Source: Pelomonas sp. CA6 (GTDB lineage Bacteria > Pseudomonadota > Gammaproteobacteria > Burkholderiales > Burkholderiaceae_C). Taken from it: a stretch of 64,000 bases of DNA. Shown piece after piece: positions 36,823-46,666 of this stretch. The DNA lies in NCBI RefSeq assembly GCF_022549225.1, contig NZ_JAKZFD010000005.1, positions 248,001 to 312,000 on the forward strand, given 5' to 3'. The notes under the pieces were generated by a model, which worked only from the letters and a program-made list of their open reading frames with translations, ran no database searches and was not told where the DNA came from. Positions within the stretch are counted from its first letter, which is position 1, and each line of letters starts with the position of its first letter. Position numbers and translations under genes: made by a program.

Positions 36823-37839
36823 GTGGACCAAATCCTGATCAACCTGCTCAACGGCCTGTCCTCCGGACTGCTGCTGTTCATGCTCAGCTCGGGCCTGACG
36901 CTGATCTTCAGCATGATGGGCGTGCTGAACTTCGCCCATGCCAGCTTCTACATGCTGGGCGCCTATTTCGCTTACACGCTGACTGGGCTGGTCGGCTTCT
37001 GGCCGGCGCTGCTGCTGGCGCCGCTGCTGGTCGGCGGCCTGGGGGCGCTGTTCGAACGCGGCGCACTGCGTCGCGTGCACAAGTTCGGCCATGTGCCGGA
37101 GCTGCTGATCACCTTTGGCCTGTCCTATGTGATCCTGGAGCTGGTGCAACTGGTCTGGGGCCGCGTGGCCGTGCCCTTCGGCCCGCCGCCGCTGCTGCAG
37201 GGCGCGGCCTTCACCATCGTGCAGAGCCCCACGAGCGGACTGAGCCTCGTCGCCGGCGATGCCGCGGCCTCGCTGTGCGCCGCGGCGATGTGCTCCAAGT
37301 TCCCGCTCACGCGCGCCTTCGTGATGCTGATCGCGCTGGCCATGCTGGCCGGGCTGTGGCTGATGCTGACGCGCACCCGCGTGGGCCTGGTGATCCAGGC
37401 GGCGCTGACCCATCCCGAGATGGTCGAGGCCCTGGGGCACAACGTGCCGCGCGTGTTCATGCTGGTGTTCGGCAGCGGCTGCGCGCTGGCAGCGCTGGCG
37501 GGCGTGATCGGTGGCATCACCTTCGTCACCGAGCCGGCGATGGCCACCATCGTCGGCTCCATCATCTTCGTCGTCGTGGTCGTGGGCGGCGTGGGGTCGC
37601 TGGCCGGCGCCTTCGTGGCGTCCATCCTGATCGGCCTGCTGCAGACCCTGCCACTGGCGGTCGACGGTTCGCTGATCACGCTGCTGAACCGGCTGGGCGT
37701 GGCGGCAGGGCCGCAGACCCCGGGCTATCCGCTGCTCAAGCTCAGCCTGGCCCAGGTGGCGCCCATCCTGCCTTATCTGCTGATGGTGCTGATCCTGATC
37801 TTCCGCCCCAAGGGCTTGCTGGGTACCCGCGAGGACTGA
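36823..37839 (+). CDS. Liv-type ABC transporter permease 1 (LivH family)
   Basis: Encodes 338 residues with eight or more membrane segments and the LivH N-terminal pattern LLNGLSSGLLLFMLSSGLTLIFSMMGVLNFAHASFYMLGAY, here quoted only as its two halves LLNGLSSGLLLF and GVLNFAHASFYMLG. Residues near 265-285 form the conserved AGALASxxIG-type coupling region (GSLAGAFVASILIG). GTG start; no strong ribosome binding site is visible. The stop is followed after 4 bases by the LivM-type gene. Works as heterodimer with it. Confidence 0.9.
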   Translation: MDQILINLLNGLSSGLLLFMLSSGLTLIFSMMGVLNFAHASFYMLGAYFAYTLTGLVGFWPALLLAPLLVGGLGALFERGALRRVHKFGHVPELLITFGLSYVILELVQLVWGRVAVPFGPPPLLQGAAFTIVQSPTSGLSLVAGDAAASLCAAAMCSKFPLTRAFVMLIALAMLAGLWLMLTRTRVGLVIQAALTHPEMVEALGHNVPRVFMLVFGSGCALAALAGVIGGITFVTEPAMATIVGSIIFVVVVVGGVGSLAGAFVASILIGLLQTLPLAVDGSLITLLNRLGVAAGPQTPGYPLLKLSLAQVAPILPYLLMVLILIFRPKGLLGTRED

Positions 37840-37843
37840 CGCC

Positions 37844-39214
37844 ATGAACGAGATCGCGATGACGGACGCCGAGCGGCGGGCGGCCCAACGCGCCGCGCGC
37901 CGCGCGGCACGGGCGCGCCATGACCGCGCCCACGAATTCCACTTCAAGCCCTGGAACGTCGGACGCTGGCTGATCTGGAGCCTTTTCGCGCTGGTGCTCA
38001 TCGTGGCGCCGCTGCTGTGGACCAGCTCGCTGGCGCAGACCATGCTGTCGCAGATGGGCATCGCCATCATTGCCTGCCTGGCCTACAACCTGCTGCTGGG
38101 GCAGGGCGGCATGCTCAGCTTCGGCCATGCGGTGTACAGCGGGCTGGGCGCCTATCTGGCGATCCACACGCTGAACCTGGTGTCGGCCGGACAGCTGGCG
38201 CTGCCGGTGAGCCTGGTGCCGCTGGTGGGCGGCCTGGCCGGGCTGTTCTTCGCCGCACTGTTCGGCTATGTGTCGACGAAGAAGTCGGGCACGCCCTTCG
38301 CGATGATCACGCTGGGCCTGGGCGAGCTGATCTGGTCGATGTCGCTGATGCTGCCCGAGTTCTTCGGCGGCGAGGGCGGCATCTCGGGCAACCGCGTGGC
38401 CGGCCAGCCCTGGCTGGGCATCAGCTTCGGCCCGCAGATCCAGGTTTACTACCTGATCGCGCTCTATTGCTTCGTCTGCACCGCGCTGCTGTACGCGCTG
38501 ACGCGCACGCCGCTGGGACGCATGCTCAATGCGGTGCGCGACAACCCCGAGCGCGTCGAGTTCATCGGCTATGACACGCAGTGGGTGCGCTTCCTGGCCT
38601 TCATGATCTCGGGCTTCTTCGCCGGCATCGCCGGCGGGCTGTCGGCGCTGAACTTCGAGATCGTCACCGCCGAGGTGGTGGGCGCGGCCCGCTCGGGCGC
38701 CTACCTGCTGTTCACCTTCCTGGGTGGCGCCACCTTCTTCTTCGGGCCCATCATCGGCGCGGTGCTGATGGTGGTGGCGCTGGTGCTGCTGTCGGAGCTG
38801 ACCAAGGCCTGGCTGCTCTACCTGGGCCTGATCTTCCTCTTCATGGTGATGTACGCGCCGGGCGGCTTCGCGGCGCTGATCATGATGAACCTGCGCGTGG
38901 CCGCCTTCGGCAAGCTGCGCCAGATCTGGACCGCTTACCTGGGGCTGGGCGCCACCGGTGCCACCGTGCTGCTGGGCGGCTCGGCCATGGTGGAGATGGT
39001 CTACCACCATCAGCTCAACGAGGCCCTGGGCCCGCAGATGAGCTTCATGGGTGCGAGCATCGACAGCATGGGCGCCAACGCCTGGTTTGGCGCGGTCTTC
39101 GTGCTGCTGACGGGGCTGGGCCTGTTCGAGCTGGCGCGCCGTCATTTCAAGCGCGAATGGGACCAGATCCAGGAAGAGATCGAAAAAGAGATCAAGCGTC
39201 GGGAATCGCTATGA
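37844..39214 (+). CDS. Liv-type ABC transporter permease 2 (LivM family) with extended C-terminus
   Basis: Encodes 456 residues. A basic, Ala/Arg-rich cytoplasmic N-terminus (residues 1-40) precedes a LivM membrane domain with CLAYNLLLGQGGMLSFGHAVY and the later NPERVEFIGYDTQWVRF. LivM proteins normally end shortly after the segment corresponding to MYAPGGFAAL. This one continues about 105 residues with two more hydrophobic segments and a charged helix (KREWDQIQEEIEKEIKRRE). The stop overlaps the next ATG (ATGA, 39211-39214). A second ATG at 37859 is possible. Confidence 0.88.
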   Translation: MNEIAMTDAERRAAQRAARRAARARHDRAHEFHFKPWNVGRWLIWSLFALVLIVAPLLWTSSLAQTMLSQMGIAIIACLAYNLLLGQGGMLSFGHAVYSGLGAYLAIHTLNLVSAGQLALPVSLVPLVGGLAGLFFAALFGYVSTKKSGTPFAMITLGLGELIWSMSLMLPEFFGGEGGISGNRVAGQPWLGISFGPQIQVYYLIALYCFVCTALLYALTRTPLGRMLNAVRDNPERVEFIGYDTQWVRFLAFMISGFFAGIAGGLSALNFEIVTAEVVGAARSGAYLLFTFLGGATFFFGPIIGAVLMVVALVLLSELTKAWLLYLGLIFLFMVMYAPGGFAALIMMNLRVAAFGKLRQIWTAYLGLGATGATVLLGGSAMVEMVYHHQLNEALGPQMSFMGASIDSMGANAWFGAVFVLLTGLGLFELARRHFKREWDQIQEEIEKEIKRRESL

Positions 39215-39996
39215 GTGAATTCGCCCTGCAACTGCAGTCGGTCCGCAAGAGCTTCGGCAAGAGCGAGATCATCCGCGGCGCCGAGCTGGCCGTGCGCCCC
39301 GGCGAGCGCGTCGCCATCATCGGGCCCAACGGTGCGGGCAAGTCCACGCTGTTCAACCTGATCAGCGGCCGCTTCGCGCCCAGCAGCGGCGAGATCCGCC
39401 TGTTCGGCGAGCGCATCGACGGACGCAAGCCTTATGAGATCAACCGACGCGGGCTGTCGCGCAGCTTCCAGGTCTCCAACCTGTTCAACCGGCTGTCGGT
39501 CTTCGAGAACATCCGTTGCGCGCTGCTGTGGTCCATGGGCTGCCGCTATGCCTTCTGGAAGTTTCTCGCCGGCCTGGACGAGGTCAACGACCGCGCCGAG
39601 GAGCTGCTGGAGATGATCAAGCTGGACAAGCGCCGCGACGTGCCGGCGATGAACCTCAGCTATGCGGAAGGGCGGCAGCTGGAGATCGGCATCACCATCG
39701 CCGGCGGTGCCAAGGTCATCCTGCTGGACGAACCCACCGCGGGCATGAGCAAGAGCGAGACCAAGCGCTTCATCCAACTCATCCGCGAGGTCACCGAAGG
39801 CCGCACCCTGCTGACCGTGGAGCACGACATGGGCGTGGTCTTCGGGCTGGCCGACAAGATCGCGGTGCTGGTCTATGGCGAGGTGATCGCCTTCGACACA
39901 CCCGACGCGGTGCGCGCCAATGCGCGCGTGCAGGAGGCCTATCTGGGCTCGGTGCTGGCCGAGGCTCAGGCCGCCGAGGCCGCGGCGGCCAGTTGA
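39211..39996 (+). CDS. Liv-type ABC transporter ATP-binding protein 1 (LivG family)
   Basis: Encodes 261 residues. Walker A GPNGAGKST, signature LSYAEGRQLEIG, Walker B VILLDEPTAGMS and H-loop VEHDMG are all complete. It should be the catalytically competent ATPase of the importer. Its ATG overlaps the permease stop codon. The C-terminus carries a short Ala/Glu extension (AEAQAAEAAAAS). The second ATPase gene follows after 21 bp. Confidence 0.92.
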   Translation: MSEFALQLQSVRKSFGKSEIIRGAELAVRPGERVAIIGPNGAGKSTLFNLISGRFAPSSGEIRLFGERIDGRKPYEINRRGLSRSFQVSNLFNRLSVFENIRCALLWSMGCRYAFWKFLAGLDEVNDRAEELLEMIKLDKRRDVPAMNLSYAEGRQLEIGITIAGGAKVILLDEPTAGMSKSETKRFIQLIREVTEGRTLLTVEHDMGVVFGLADKIAVLVYGEVIAFDTPDAVRANARVQEAYLGSVLAEAQAAEAAAAS

Positions 39997-40017
39997 AGCC
40001 GGGAAGGACACGCGAAC

Positions 40018-40713
40018 ATGCTGAAGCTGGACAACCTGCATGCCTTCTACGGCAAGAGCCATGTGCTGCACGGCGTCACGATGGAAGTGCGCCCGGGCGA
40101 GATCGTCGCGCTGCTGGGCCGCAACGGCTCGGGCCGCTCCACCACGGTGAAGACGGTGATGGGCCAGGTCGACGGCACCGGCTCGGTGAACTGGGGCGGG
40201 CAGGAGCTGCTGGGCCGCAAGGCCTACGAGATCGCCCACCTGGGCCTGGGCTATGTGCCGGAGAACCGAGACATCTTCCCCAAGCTGACCGTGCACCAGA
40301 ACCTGCTGCTGGGGCAAAAGGGCGGACGCAAGAAGGGGCGCTGGTCCTTCGACGACATGTACCAGATGTTTCCGCGCCTAAAGGAGCGCCAGCACACCGA
40401 GGCGGGCGTGCTGTCCGGTGGCGAGCAGCAGATGCTGACGCTGTGCCGCACGCTGATGGGCGACCCGGACCTGATCATGATCGACGAGCCCACCGAGGGC
40501 CTGGCACCCAAGATCGTCGAGCTGGTGGCCGAGTACCTGAAGGCGCTCAAGCGCCGCGGCATCGCGGTGCTGCTGGTGGAGCAGAAGCTGGCCATCGCGC
40601 TGGAAATCTCCGAGCGCTGCTATGTGATGGGCCATGGCCGCATCGTCTTCGAGGGCACGCCCGCCGATCTGCGCGCCAACGCCTACATTCGCAAGGAATG
40701 GCTGGAGGTGTGA
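40018..40713 (+). CDS. Liv-type ABC transporter ATP-binding protein 2 (LivF family), Walker A Lys to Arg
   Basis: Encodes 231 residues. The fold is LivF, with signature LSGGEQQMLTLCRTL, Walker B LIMIDEPTEGL and H-loop position VEQKL (Gln instead of His, as usual in LivF). The Walker A reads GRNGSGRST: the P-loop lysine at residue 40 is Arg, encoded by CGC at 40135-40137. Such a change would normally weaken nucleotide hydrolysis in this half; the LivG partner is intact. No frameshift is seen. It closes the transporter genes and a 164-bp gap with an operator-like palindrome follows. Confidence 0.9.
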   Translation: MLKLDNLHAFYGKSHVLHGVTMEVRPGEIVALLGRNGSGRSTTVKTVMGQVDGTGSVNWGGQELLGRKAYEIAHLGLGYVPENRDIFPKLTVHQNLLLGQKGGRKKGRWSFDDMYQMFPRLKERQHTEAGVLSGGEQQMLTLCRTLMGDPDLIMIDEPTEGLAPKIVELVAEYLKALKRRGIAVLLVEQKLAIALEISERCYVMGHGRIVFEGTPADLRANAYIRKEWLEV

Positions 40714-40784
40714 GCGCCGGCCCGCGCCGCCCACCCGCCCGCTTGTCACGGCAGGGACAGCTGCTCGCCTTGATCGCTGCCTAG

Positions 40785-40805
40785 AATCGAACGATCGTTC
40801 TTTTT
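40785..40805. promoter_or_regulatory. GAACGATCGTTC palindrome upstream of the beta-oxidation genes
   Basis: The 12-bp perfect palindrome GAACGATCGTTC (40789-40800) is flanked by AATC and TTTTT. The same 21 bases recur at 56215-56235. Here it ends 73 bp before the start of the fused hydratase/dehydrogenase gene. Perfect symmetry fits a TetR-type dimer; a TetR gene lies at 60104-60754. Confidence 0.65.
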
Positions 40806-40877
40806 GGCGTGACGCCCCGGCCGGGCGTGGCGCCGGCCCGACCCCTGCGGTCCCCATTCGCACCGGAAGGAAGCACC

Positions 40878-42974
40878 ATGAGTGCCAGCTACGAAGTCCG
40901 CGGCCCGGTGGCCGTGATCACCCTGAACAACCCGCCCGTCAACGGGCTGGGCTATGCGACCCGCAAGGCCGCGGCCGAGGCGGTGGAGCAGGCCGAGAAC
41001 GACCCGGTGGTGAAGGCCATCGTGCTCACCGGCGCGGGCAAGGCCTTCTCGGGCGGCGCGGACATCCGCGAGTTCGGCAGCCCCAAGGCGCTTGCCGAGC
41101 CCAATCTGCTGTCGCTGATCGCCCGCGTCGAATCCTGCACCAAGCCCATCATCGCCGCGGTGCACAGCGTGTGCATGGGTGGGGGGCTGGAGCTGGCGCT
41201 GGGCTGCCATTACCGCGTCGCAGCGCCGGGCGCCAAGATCGCGCTGCCGGAGGTCAAGCTCGGGCTGCTGCCGGGAGCCGGCGGCACGCAGCGGCTGCCG
41301 CGCGCCCTGGGCGTGGAGCCGGCGCTGAACATGATCGTCAGCGGCGAGCCCGTGCTCAGCGAGCAGCTCGCCCAGGTGCCGGGCCAGGTGCTGTTCCAGA
41401 AGATCATCGAGGGCGACCTGCTCGAAGGCGCGATCGCCTATGCGCTGGAGGTGGCCGACAAGCGCCCGCTGCCGCGCGTGCGCGAGCTCAAGGCCAGCCA
41501 TCCCGAGGCCCAGGCCTTCTTCCAGTTCGCGCGCAACACGGTGGGCGCGATGAGCAAGAACTTCCCGGCGCCGCTGCGCTGCCTGGAGGCGGTGGCGGCG
41601 GCGGTGAACCTGAAGTTCGACGAGGGTATGCGCGTCGAGCGCGAGGGCTTCGCGCACCTGATGCACACGCCGGAATCCAAGGCGCTGCGCCATGCCTTCT
41701 TCGCCGAGCGCGCCGCCAGCAAGATTCCCGATGTGCCCGAGGACATGCCGCAGCGCGCCATCCAGAAAGTGGCGGTGATCGGCGCCGGCACCATGGGCGG
41801 CGGCATCAGCATGAACTTCCTCAACGCCGGCATCCCGGTCGTGATCCTGGAGATGAAGCAGGAGGCGCTGGAGCGCGGTGTCGCGACGATACGCAAGAAC
41901 TACGAGGCCCAGGTCAAGAAGGGCAAGCTCAAGGAAGACAAGTACCAGCAGCGCATGAGCCTGCTGTCCACCACGCTGAGCTATGACGAGATCGGCGATG
42001 CCGACATGGTCATCGAGGCGGTGTTCGAGGACCTGGCCGTCAAGGAGCAGGTCTTCAAGAAGCTGGACGCGGTGATGAAGCCCGGCGCCATCCTCGCCAC
42101 CAACACCTCGACGCTGGACGTGGACAAGATCGCCGCCTTCACGCAGCGCCCGCAGGACGTGATCGGCACCCACTTCTTCAGCCCGGCCAACGTGATGAAG
42201 CTGCTGGAGGTGGTGCGCGGCGCCAAGACCGCGAAGGACGTACTGGCCACCGTGATGGCTCTGGGCAAGAAGATCCGCAAGACCTGCGTGGTCTCGGGCG
42301 TCTGCGACGGCTTCATCGGCAACCGCATGATCGAGCAGTACAGCCGCCAGGCCGGCTTCCTGCTGGAGGAGGGCTGCACGCCGCAGCAGGTGGACAAGGC
42401 GGTGGAGAAATTCGGCTTCGCGATGGGGCCCTTCCGCATGGGCGACCTGGCCGGCAACGACGTGGGCTGGTACATCCGCAAGCGCCGCTATGTCGAGAAG
42501 CCGGAGCTGCGCTATTCCAAGACCGCCGACCTGTTGTGCGAAATGGGCCGCTTCGGCCAGAAGACCGGGGCCGGCTGGTATGACTACCAGCCCGGCAAGC
42601 GCGATGCGATCCCGTCCAGGACGGTGGTCGAGATGATCGAGATGCATCGCGCCGCGCAGGGCATCACGCCGCGCAAGATCAGCGACGAGGAGATCGTGCA
42701 GCGCCTGGTCTTCTCGCTGGTCAACGAGGCCGCGCGCATTCTCGAGGAAGGCATCGCGCTGCGCGCGTCCGACATCGACATGGTCTACCTCACCGGCTAC
42801 GGCTTCCCGCTGTGGCGCGGTGGCCCGATGTGCTACGCGGACACGGTGGGCCTGTACAACGTGGTGCAGGCGATGAAGCGCTTTGCCAAGAACCCGCTGG
42901 ACGACGCCAAGTTCTGGGAGCCCGCGCCGCTGCTGGCGCGCCTGGCCGAACAGGGCAAGGGCTTCAACGACTGA
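40878..42974 (+). CDS. fused enoyl-CoA hydratase/3-hydroxyacyl-CoA dehydrogenase
   Basis: Encodes 698 residues. N-terminal crotonase domain (about 1-190) with [21 protein letters not shown] (Glu) and [15 protein letters not shown] (second catalytic Glu). The NAD-binding dehydrogenase domain starts near residue 296 ([10 protein letters not shown]) and has the catalytic His in [13 protein letters not shown]-terminal dehydrogenase domains follow (about 480-690). It performs the middle two steps of beta-oxidation, like FadJ/peroxisomal bifunctional enzyme. ATG 40878 follows GGAAGG. The thiolase gene is 13 bp downstream. An operator-like palindrome lies in its promoter region. Confidence 0.94.
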   Translation: MSASYEVRGPVAVITLNNPPVNGLGYATRKAAAEAVEQAENDPVVKAIVLTGAGKAFSGGADIREFGSPKALAEPNLLSLIARVESCTKPIIAAVHSVCMGGGLELALGCHYRVAAPGAKIALPEVKLGLLPGAGGTQRLPRALGVEPALNMIVSGEPVLSEQLAQVPGQVLFQKIIEGDLLEGAIAYALEVADKRPLPRVRELKASHPEAQAFFQFARNTVGAMSKNFPAPLRCLEAVAAAVNLKFDEGMRVEREGFAHLMHTPESKALRHAFFAERAASKIPDVPEDMPQRAIQKVAVIGAGTMGGGISMNFLNAGIPVVILEMKQEALERGVATIRKNYEAQVKKGKLKEDKYQQRMSLLSTTLSYDEIGDADMVIEAVFEDLAVKEQVFKKLDAVMKPGAILATNTSTLDVDKIAAFTQRPQDVIGTHFFSPANVMKLLEVVRGAKTAKDVLATVMALGKKIRKTCVVSGVCDGFIGNRMIEQYSRQAGFLLEEGCTPQQVDKAVEKFGFAMGPFRMGDLAGNDVGWYIRKRRYVEKPELRYSKTADLLCEMGRFGQKTGAGWYDYQPGKRDAIPSRTVVEMIEMHRAAQGITPRKISDEEIVQRLVFSLVNEAARILEEGIALRASDIDMVYLTGYGFPLWRGGPMCYADTVGLYNVVQAMKRFAKNPLDDAKFWEPAPLLARLAEQGKGFND

Positions 42975-42987
42975 AAGGGATAGAGCG

Positions 42988-44163
42988 ATGAGCAAGGCAG
43001 TGATTGTTTCCACCGCGCGCACCCCGCTGGCCAAGAGCTGGAAGGGCGCGTTCAACATGACCCATGGCGCCACGCTGGGCGGCCATGTGGTGAAGGCCGC
43101 GGTCGAGCGCGCTGGCGTGGAGGCCGGCGTCGTCGAGGATGTGCTGATGGGCTGCGCCACCCCCGAGGGGGCCACCGGCAGCAATATCGCGCGCCAGATC
43201 GCGCTGCGCGCCGGGCTGCCGATCACGGTGTCCGGCGTGACGGTGAACCGCTTCTGCTCCAGCGGCCTGCAGACCATCGCGATGGCGGCGCAGCGCATCA
43301 TCGCCGGCGAGGGCGATGTCTACGTTGCTGGCGGCGTCGAGAGCATCTCCTGCGTGCAGAACGAGGCCAACCGCCACATGATCCAGGAGAGCTGGCTGAT
43401 GCAGCACAAGCCCGAGATCTACTGGCCCATGCTGCAGACCGCCGAGAACGTGGCGCAGCGCTACAAGATCCCCAAAGAGCGCATGGACCACTATGGCGCC
43501 GGCAGCCAGCAGAAGGCCTGCGCGGCGCAGGCGGCGGGGCTGTTCAAGGACGAGATCGCGCCCATCACCGTGACCATGGGCGTGGCGGACAAGCTGAGCG
43601 GGCTGACCACGCGCGAGCTGACCGTCGCCGTGGACGAAGGCCTGCGCGAGGGCACGACCTACGAAGGCATCAAGGACATCCGCACCGCCATCCCCGGCGG
43701 CGTGGTCACGGCGGGCAACGCCAGCCAGTACAGCGACGGTGCGGGTGCCTGCGTGGTCGTCAGCGAAGCCTATGCCGAGAGGAAAGGCCTGAAACCGCTG
43801 GGCCGCTTCCTTGGCTTCGCCGTTGCCGGCTGCGAGCCTGACGAGATGGGCATCGGCCCGGTCTTCGCGGTGCCCAAGGTGCTGGACCGCCTGGGCCTCA
43901 AGGTCGGCGACATCGACCTGTGGGAACTCAACGAGGCCTTCGCCGTGCAGGTGCTGTACTGCGCCGACCGGCTGGGCATTCCGATGGACCGGCTCAACGT
44001 CAACGGCGGCGCGATCGCGGTTGGCCATCCCTATGGCGTGTCCGGCCAGCGCCTGACCGGCCATGCGCTGATCGAAGGCAAGCGGCGCGGCGCCAAGCGC
44101 GTCTGCGTCACGATGTGCATCGGCGGCGGCATGGGGGCCGCCGGCGTGTTCGAGGTGCTGTGA
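42988..44163 (+). CDS. acetyl-CoA C-acyltransferase (beta-oxidation thiolase)
   Basis: Encodes 391 residues. Active-site Cys90 lies in [10 protein letters not shown], His347 in [10 protein letters not shown] and Cys377 in TMCIGGGMG. The CSSG context and position next to the fused hydratase/dehydrogenase mark it as the degradative thiolase, unlike PhaA at 6747. It cleaves 3-ketoacyl-CoA to acetyl-CoA and a shortened acyl-CoA. Its stop overlaps the GTG start of the thioesterase gene (GTGA, 44160-44163). Confidence 0.93.
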   Translation: MSKAVIVSTARTPLAKSWKGAFNMTHGATLGGHVVKAAVERAGVEAGVVEDVLMGCATPEGATGSNIARQIALRAGLPITVSGVTVNRFCSSGLQTIAMAAQRIIAGEGDVYVAGGVESISCVQNEANRHMIQESWLMQHKPEIYWPMLQTAENVAQRYKIPKERMDHYGAGSQQKACAAQAAGLFKDEIAPITVTMGVADKLSGLTTRELTVAVDEGLREGTTYEGIKDIRTAIPGGVVTAGNASQYSDGAGACVVVSEAYAERKGLKPLGRFLGFAVAGCEPDEMGIGPVFAVPKVLDRLGLKVGDIDLWELNEAFAVQVLYCADRLGIPMDRLNVNGGAIAVGHPYGVSGQRLTGHALIEGKRRGAKRVCVTMCIGGGMGAAGVFEVL

Positions 44164-44591
44164 GCGCCTCTCCCATCGACCTGGAGACGCTGCGCGGCTT
44201 CTTCCGCAGCGCGCCCTTCATGGTCGACCTGGGCGTGGAGCCGCTGGCGGTGGAGCCCGGGCGCGTGCGCACCGAACTCCTGCTCCAGCCGCGCCACCGC
44301 CAGCACACTGGCGTGGTCCATGCCGGCGTGATGATCGCGCTGGCCGACCACAGCATGGGCGCGGCGGCCCAGACCCAGGCCCCGGCGGGGCGCTGGGTGC
44401 TGACCGCGGAGCTCAAGAGCAGCCTGCTGCGCGGCGCCGACGGCGAGCGCCTGGTCTGCGAGGCCTGGGTGTTGAAAGCGGGGCGCAGCCTGAGCTTCAC
44501 CGAGGCCGAGGTCCATGCCGAGCAAGGCGCGCGCCGCGTGCTGGTGCTCAAGGCGTCGGCCACCATGGCGCTCACCGCCGCGGCGGACTGA
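44160..44591 (+). CDS. PaaI-type hotdog thioesterase
   Basis: Encodes 143 residues. Hotdog fold with the motif [19 protein letters not shown] (HxGxxxG..D type) typical of PaaI/YbgC-like acyl-CoA thioesterases. It probably releases CoA from dead-end or accumulating intermediates of the pathway. GTG start, coupled to the thiolase stop codon by a 4-bp overlap, the last gene of the three-gene run beginning at 40878. A 317-bp non-coding gap follows. Confidence 0.85.
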   Translation: MSASPIDLETLRGFFRSAPFMVDLGVEPLAVEPGRVRTELLLQPRHRQHTGVVHAGVMIALADHSMGAAAQTQAPAGRWVLTAELKSSLLRGADGERLVCEAWVLKAGRSLSFTEAEVHAEQGARRVLVLKASATMALTAAAD

Positions 44592-44908
44592 ACGATCAAC
44601 GCTTGGCGCGCTCCGTGCGCTAGTTCACGTTCGCGGTCGCCGCGTCGTTGCACGGTGGCCACCCGCCGCCACCTCCGCTTGGCGCTTCTGTACGCTCAAG
44701 TCCTGCCTGCCCCGTGAAGGGCTCCGACCGGAGCCATTCCGTGCACAGCGGCCGCCTGCACGCCCTCGTCACGAGGGCAGCACACGCGGTACAGCCTCCA
44801 GGGAGTCGTCCGGCACGAACCGGCACGCAGCATCAAACGAACGCTCCACCCGGCCCATGGGCGGGACGTCGCTGCAGTTTCCTTTCGGATCTCCCAGGAG
44901 TGGTGGCG
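44592..44908 (+). promoter_or_regulatory. leader/promoter region of the second chemoreceptor with two symmetric elements
   Basis: No gene is seen in these 317 bases. Two symmetric elements stand out. GGCTCC-GACC-GGAGCC at 44720-44735 is a 6-bp stem. GCCCTCGT-C-ACGAGGGC at 44762-44778 is an 8-bp inverted repeat with a single central base, more like a protein-binding palindrome than an RNA hairpin. It lies 131 bp before the chemoreceptor start. CAGGAG at 44895 is the ribosome binding site. A convincing flagellar sigma-28 promoter was not found. Confidence 0.4.
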
Positions 44909-46573
44909 ATGAAGATGCACTTGGACCGGGTCTTCCAGACCCTGATGGGATTGACGGCGCTGCTGACCGTCTTGCTGGTGGCCTGCATCGTGAAGGTCTT
45001 GAGCCTCAACCAGGAGAGCAGCGCCATCACGGCGCGGCGTTTCCAGTCCTACCTGCTGGCGGACGAATTGCGCCAGAGTTCTGACGATCTGACCCGACTG
45101 GCGCGCACCTATGTGGTCAGTGGCGATGCCAAGTGGGAACAGCAGTACTTCGAGGTGCTGGACATTCGCAACGGCAAGAAGCCCCGTCCTGCCCACTACG
45201 AGCGCATCTACTGGGACTTCCGCGCCGCCGACCAGACGCCCTCGGGCATCGAATCGGCCACGGCGCTGAGCGAGCTGATGCGACAGGCCGGCTTCACCGA
45301 TCAGGAGTTCGCCAAACTGGAACAGGCGAAGAAGAACTCGGACGACCTGGTGCGCACCGAGACCATTGCGATGAACATGGTCAAGGGCCTCTACGACGAC
45401 GGCCGAGGCGGCTTCACCAAGAAGGCAGAGCCCGATCGCGACAAGGCGAGCGCCATGATGCATGACCTGGCCTACCACCAGTACAAGGCCAGGATCATGG
45501 AGCCGGTCAACGAGTTCCTGATCATGCTGGATGGCCGTACGGCCGGCGAGGTCGCCCATGTGGAGGCGCGCCTGCAGCGCTGGGTGGTTGCCGCGATCGT
45601 CGTGGCGGTGATCCAGGGCGTGCTGCTGATCAGCACCATCCTGTGGGCCTACCGCGGCATCCGCAGCGCCTTGAACCGGGTGCGGGAGGCCGCGCAGGCG
45701 GTGGCCAGCGGCGACCTGTCGCAACGGGACGAAATGGCCTGGAGCAACGACGTGATCGGCCAGCTGATGCAGGCGGTTCAGGAGATGCGCCAGCGCCTGG
45801 CCCGGACGATCTCCGGGATTCGCGATACGGCACAGAGCATCGCGCAAGGCAGCACGGAGATCGCCGCGGGCAACACCAGCCTGTCGCAGCGCACCGAGGA
45901 GCAGGCCGCTAGCCTGCAGCAGACCGCCGCGACGATGGAACAGATGAACGCCACCGTGCGCAACAGCGCGGAAGCCGCACGCCAGGCCGCTCAGATGGCC
46001 GGCCAGGCCCGCGAAGCCGCCGAACGTGGCGGCCAGCGCATGGGCGAAGTGGTCAGCACGATGGGGGAGATTGCCGCCCGCTCCGGCCGCATCGCCGACA
46101 TCATCGGCGTGATCGACGGCATCGCCTTCCAGACCAACATCCTGGCCTTGAATGCCGCGGTGGAGGCGGCGCGGGCCGGCGAGCAGGGGCGTGGCTTCGC
46201 AGTGGTCGCCAGCGAGGTGCGCAGCCTGGCCCAACGCAGCGCCGAGGCGGCGAAGGAAATCAAGCAGCTGATTCACAGCAGCGTCGAGAAAGTCGAGGCG
46301 GGCACCCGCCTGGTCGATGACACCGGTTCCGGCATGGACGACCTGGTGCGCCAGGTGCGGCAGGTGGCCCAACTCATCGGCGACATCTCCGCCGCGACGG
46401 GCGAGCAGTCCGATGGCATCGGCCAGGTGAATCAGGCGGTGTCGCAGCTGGAGTCGGTCACGCAGCAGAATGCCGCGCTGGTCGAACAGAGCGCTGGCGC
46501 TTCCGACAGCCTGCAGCGACAGGCGGGCGCTCTGCGCGACGCGGTCTCGGTCTTCCGCTTGCAAGGCGCTTGA
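44909..46573 (+). CDS. methyl-accepting chemotaxis protein within the catabolic island
   Basis: Encodes 554 residues: membrane helix (about 12-32), a periplasmic sensor of roughly 185 residues containing [18 protein letters not shown] and [12 protein letters not shown], second membrane helix (about 225-248), HAMP and a signalling domain. The cytoplasmic hairpin is nearly the same as in the chemoreceptor at 31878, but the sensor regions are unrelated by eye. ATG 44909 follows CAGGAG. It sits between thioesterase and acyl-CoA dehydrogenase genes, so its ligand may be a substrate or product of this island. That link is an inference. Confidence 0.92.
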   Translation: MKMHLDRVFQTLMGLTALLTVLLVACIVKVLSLNQESSAITARRFQSYLLADELRQSSDDLTRLARTYVVSGDAKWEQQYFEVLDIRNGKKPRPAHYERIYWDFRAADQTPSGIESATALSELMRQAGFTDQEFAKLEQAKKNSDDLVRTETIAMNMVKGLYDDGRGGFTKKAEPDRDKASAMMHDLAYHQYKARIMEPVNEFLIMLDGRTAGEVAHVEARLQRWVVAAIVVAVIQGVLLISTILWAYRGIRSALNRVREAAQAVASGDLSQRDEMAWSNDVIGQLMQAVQEMRQRLARTISGIRDTAQSIAQGSTEIAAGNTSLSQRTEEQAASLQQTAATMEQMNATVRNSAEAARQAAQMAGQAREAAERGGQRMGEVVSTMGEIAARSGRIADIIGVIDGIAFQTNILALNAAVEAARAGEQGRGFAVVASEVRSLAQRSAEAAKEIKQLIHSSVEKVEAGTRLVDDTGSGMDDLVRQVRQVAQLIGDISAATGEQSDGIGQVNQAVSQLESVTQQNAALVEQSAGASDSLQRQAGALRDAVSVFRLQGA

Positions 46574-46666
46574 CGGGCAAGGGCGTGCCCGGGGCCCGCC
46601 TGTAGCCTAGATGACAGCAAGGGGCTCGGGCTTGCGCGAACATCCGCTCCTCATCGAGGATGGTTC

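Noticed and set aside
40746-43301. Minus-strand open frame of about 850 codons opposite the fused hydratase/dehydrogenase
   Set aside because: Same GC-driven shadow effect; no start signal, motif or family likeness.
44800-44870. A sigma-28 flagellar promoter before the chemoreceptor (TCAAACG and GCCCAT)
   Set aside because: The -10 part departs from GCCGATAA and the spacing is not convincing.
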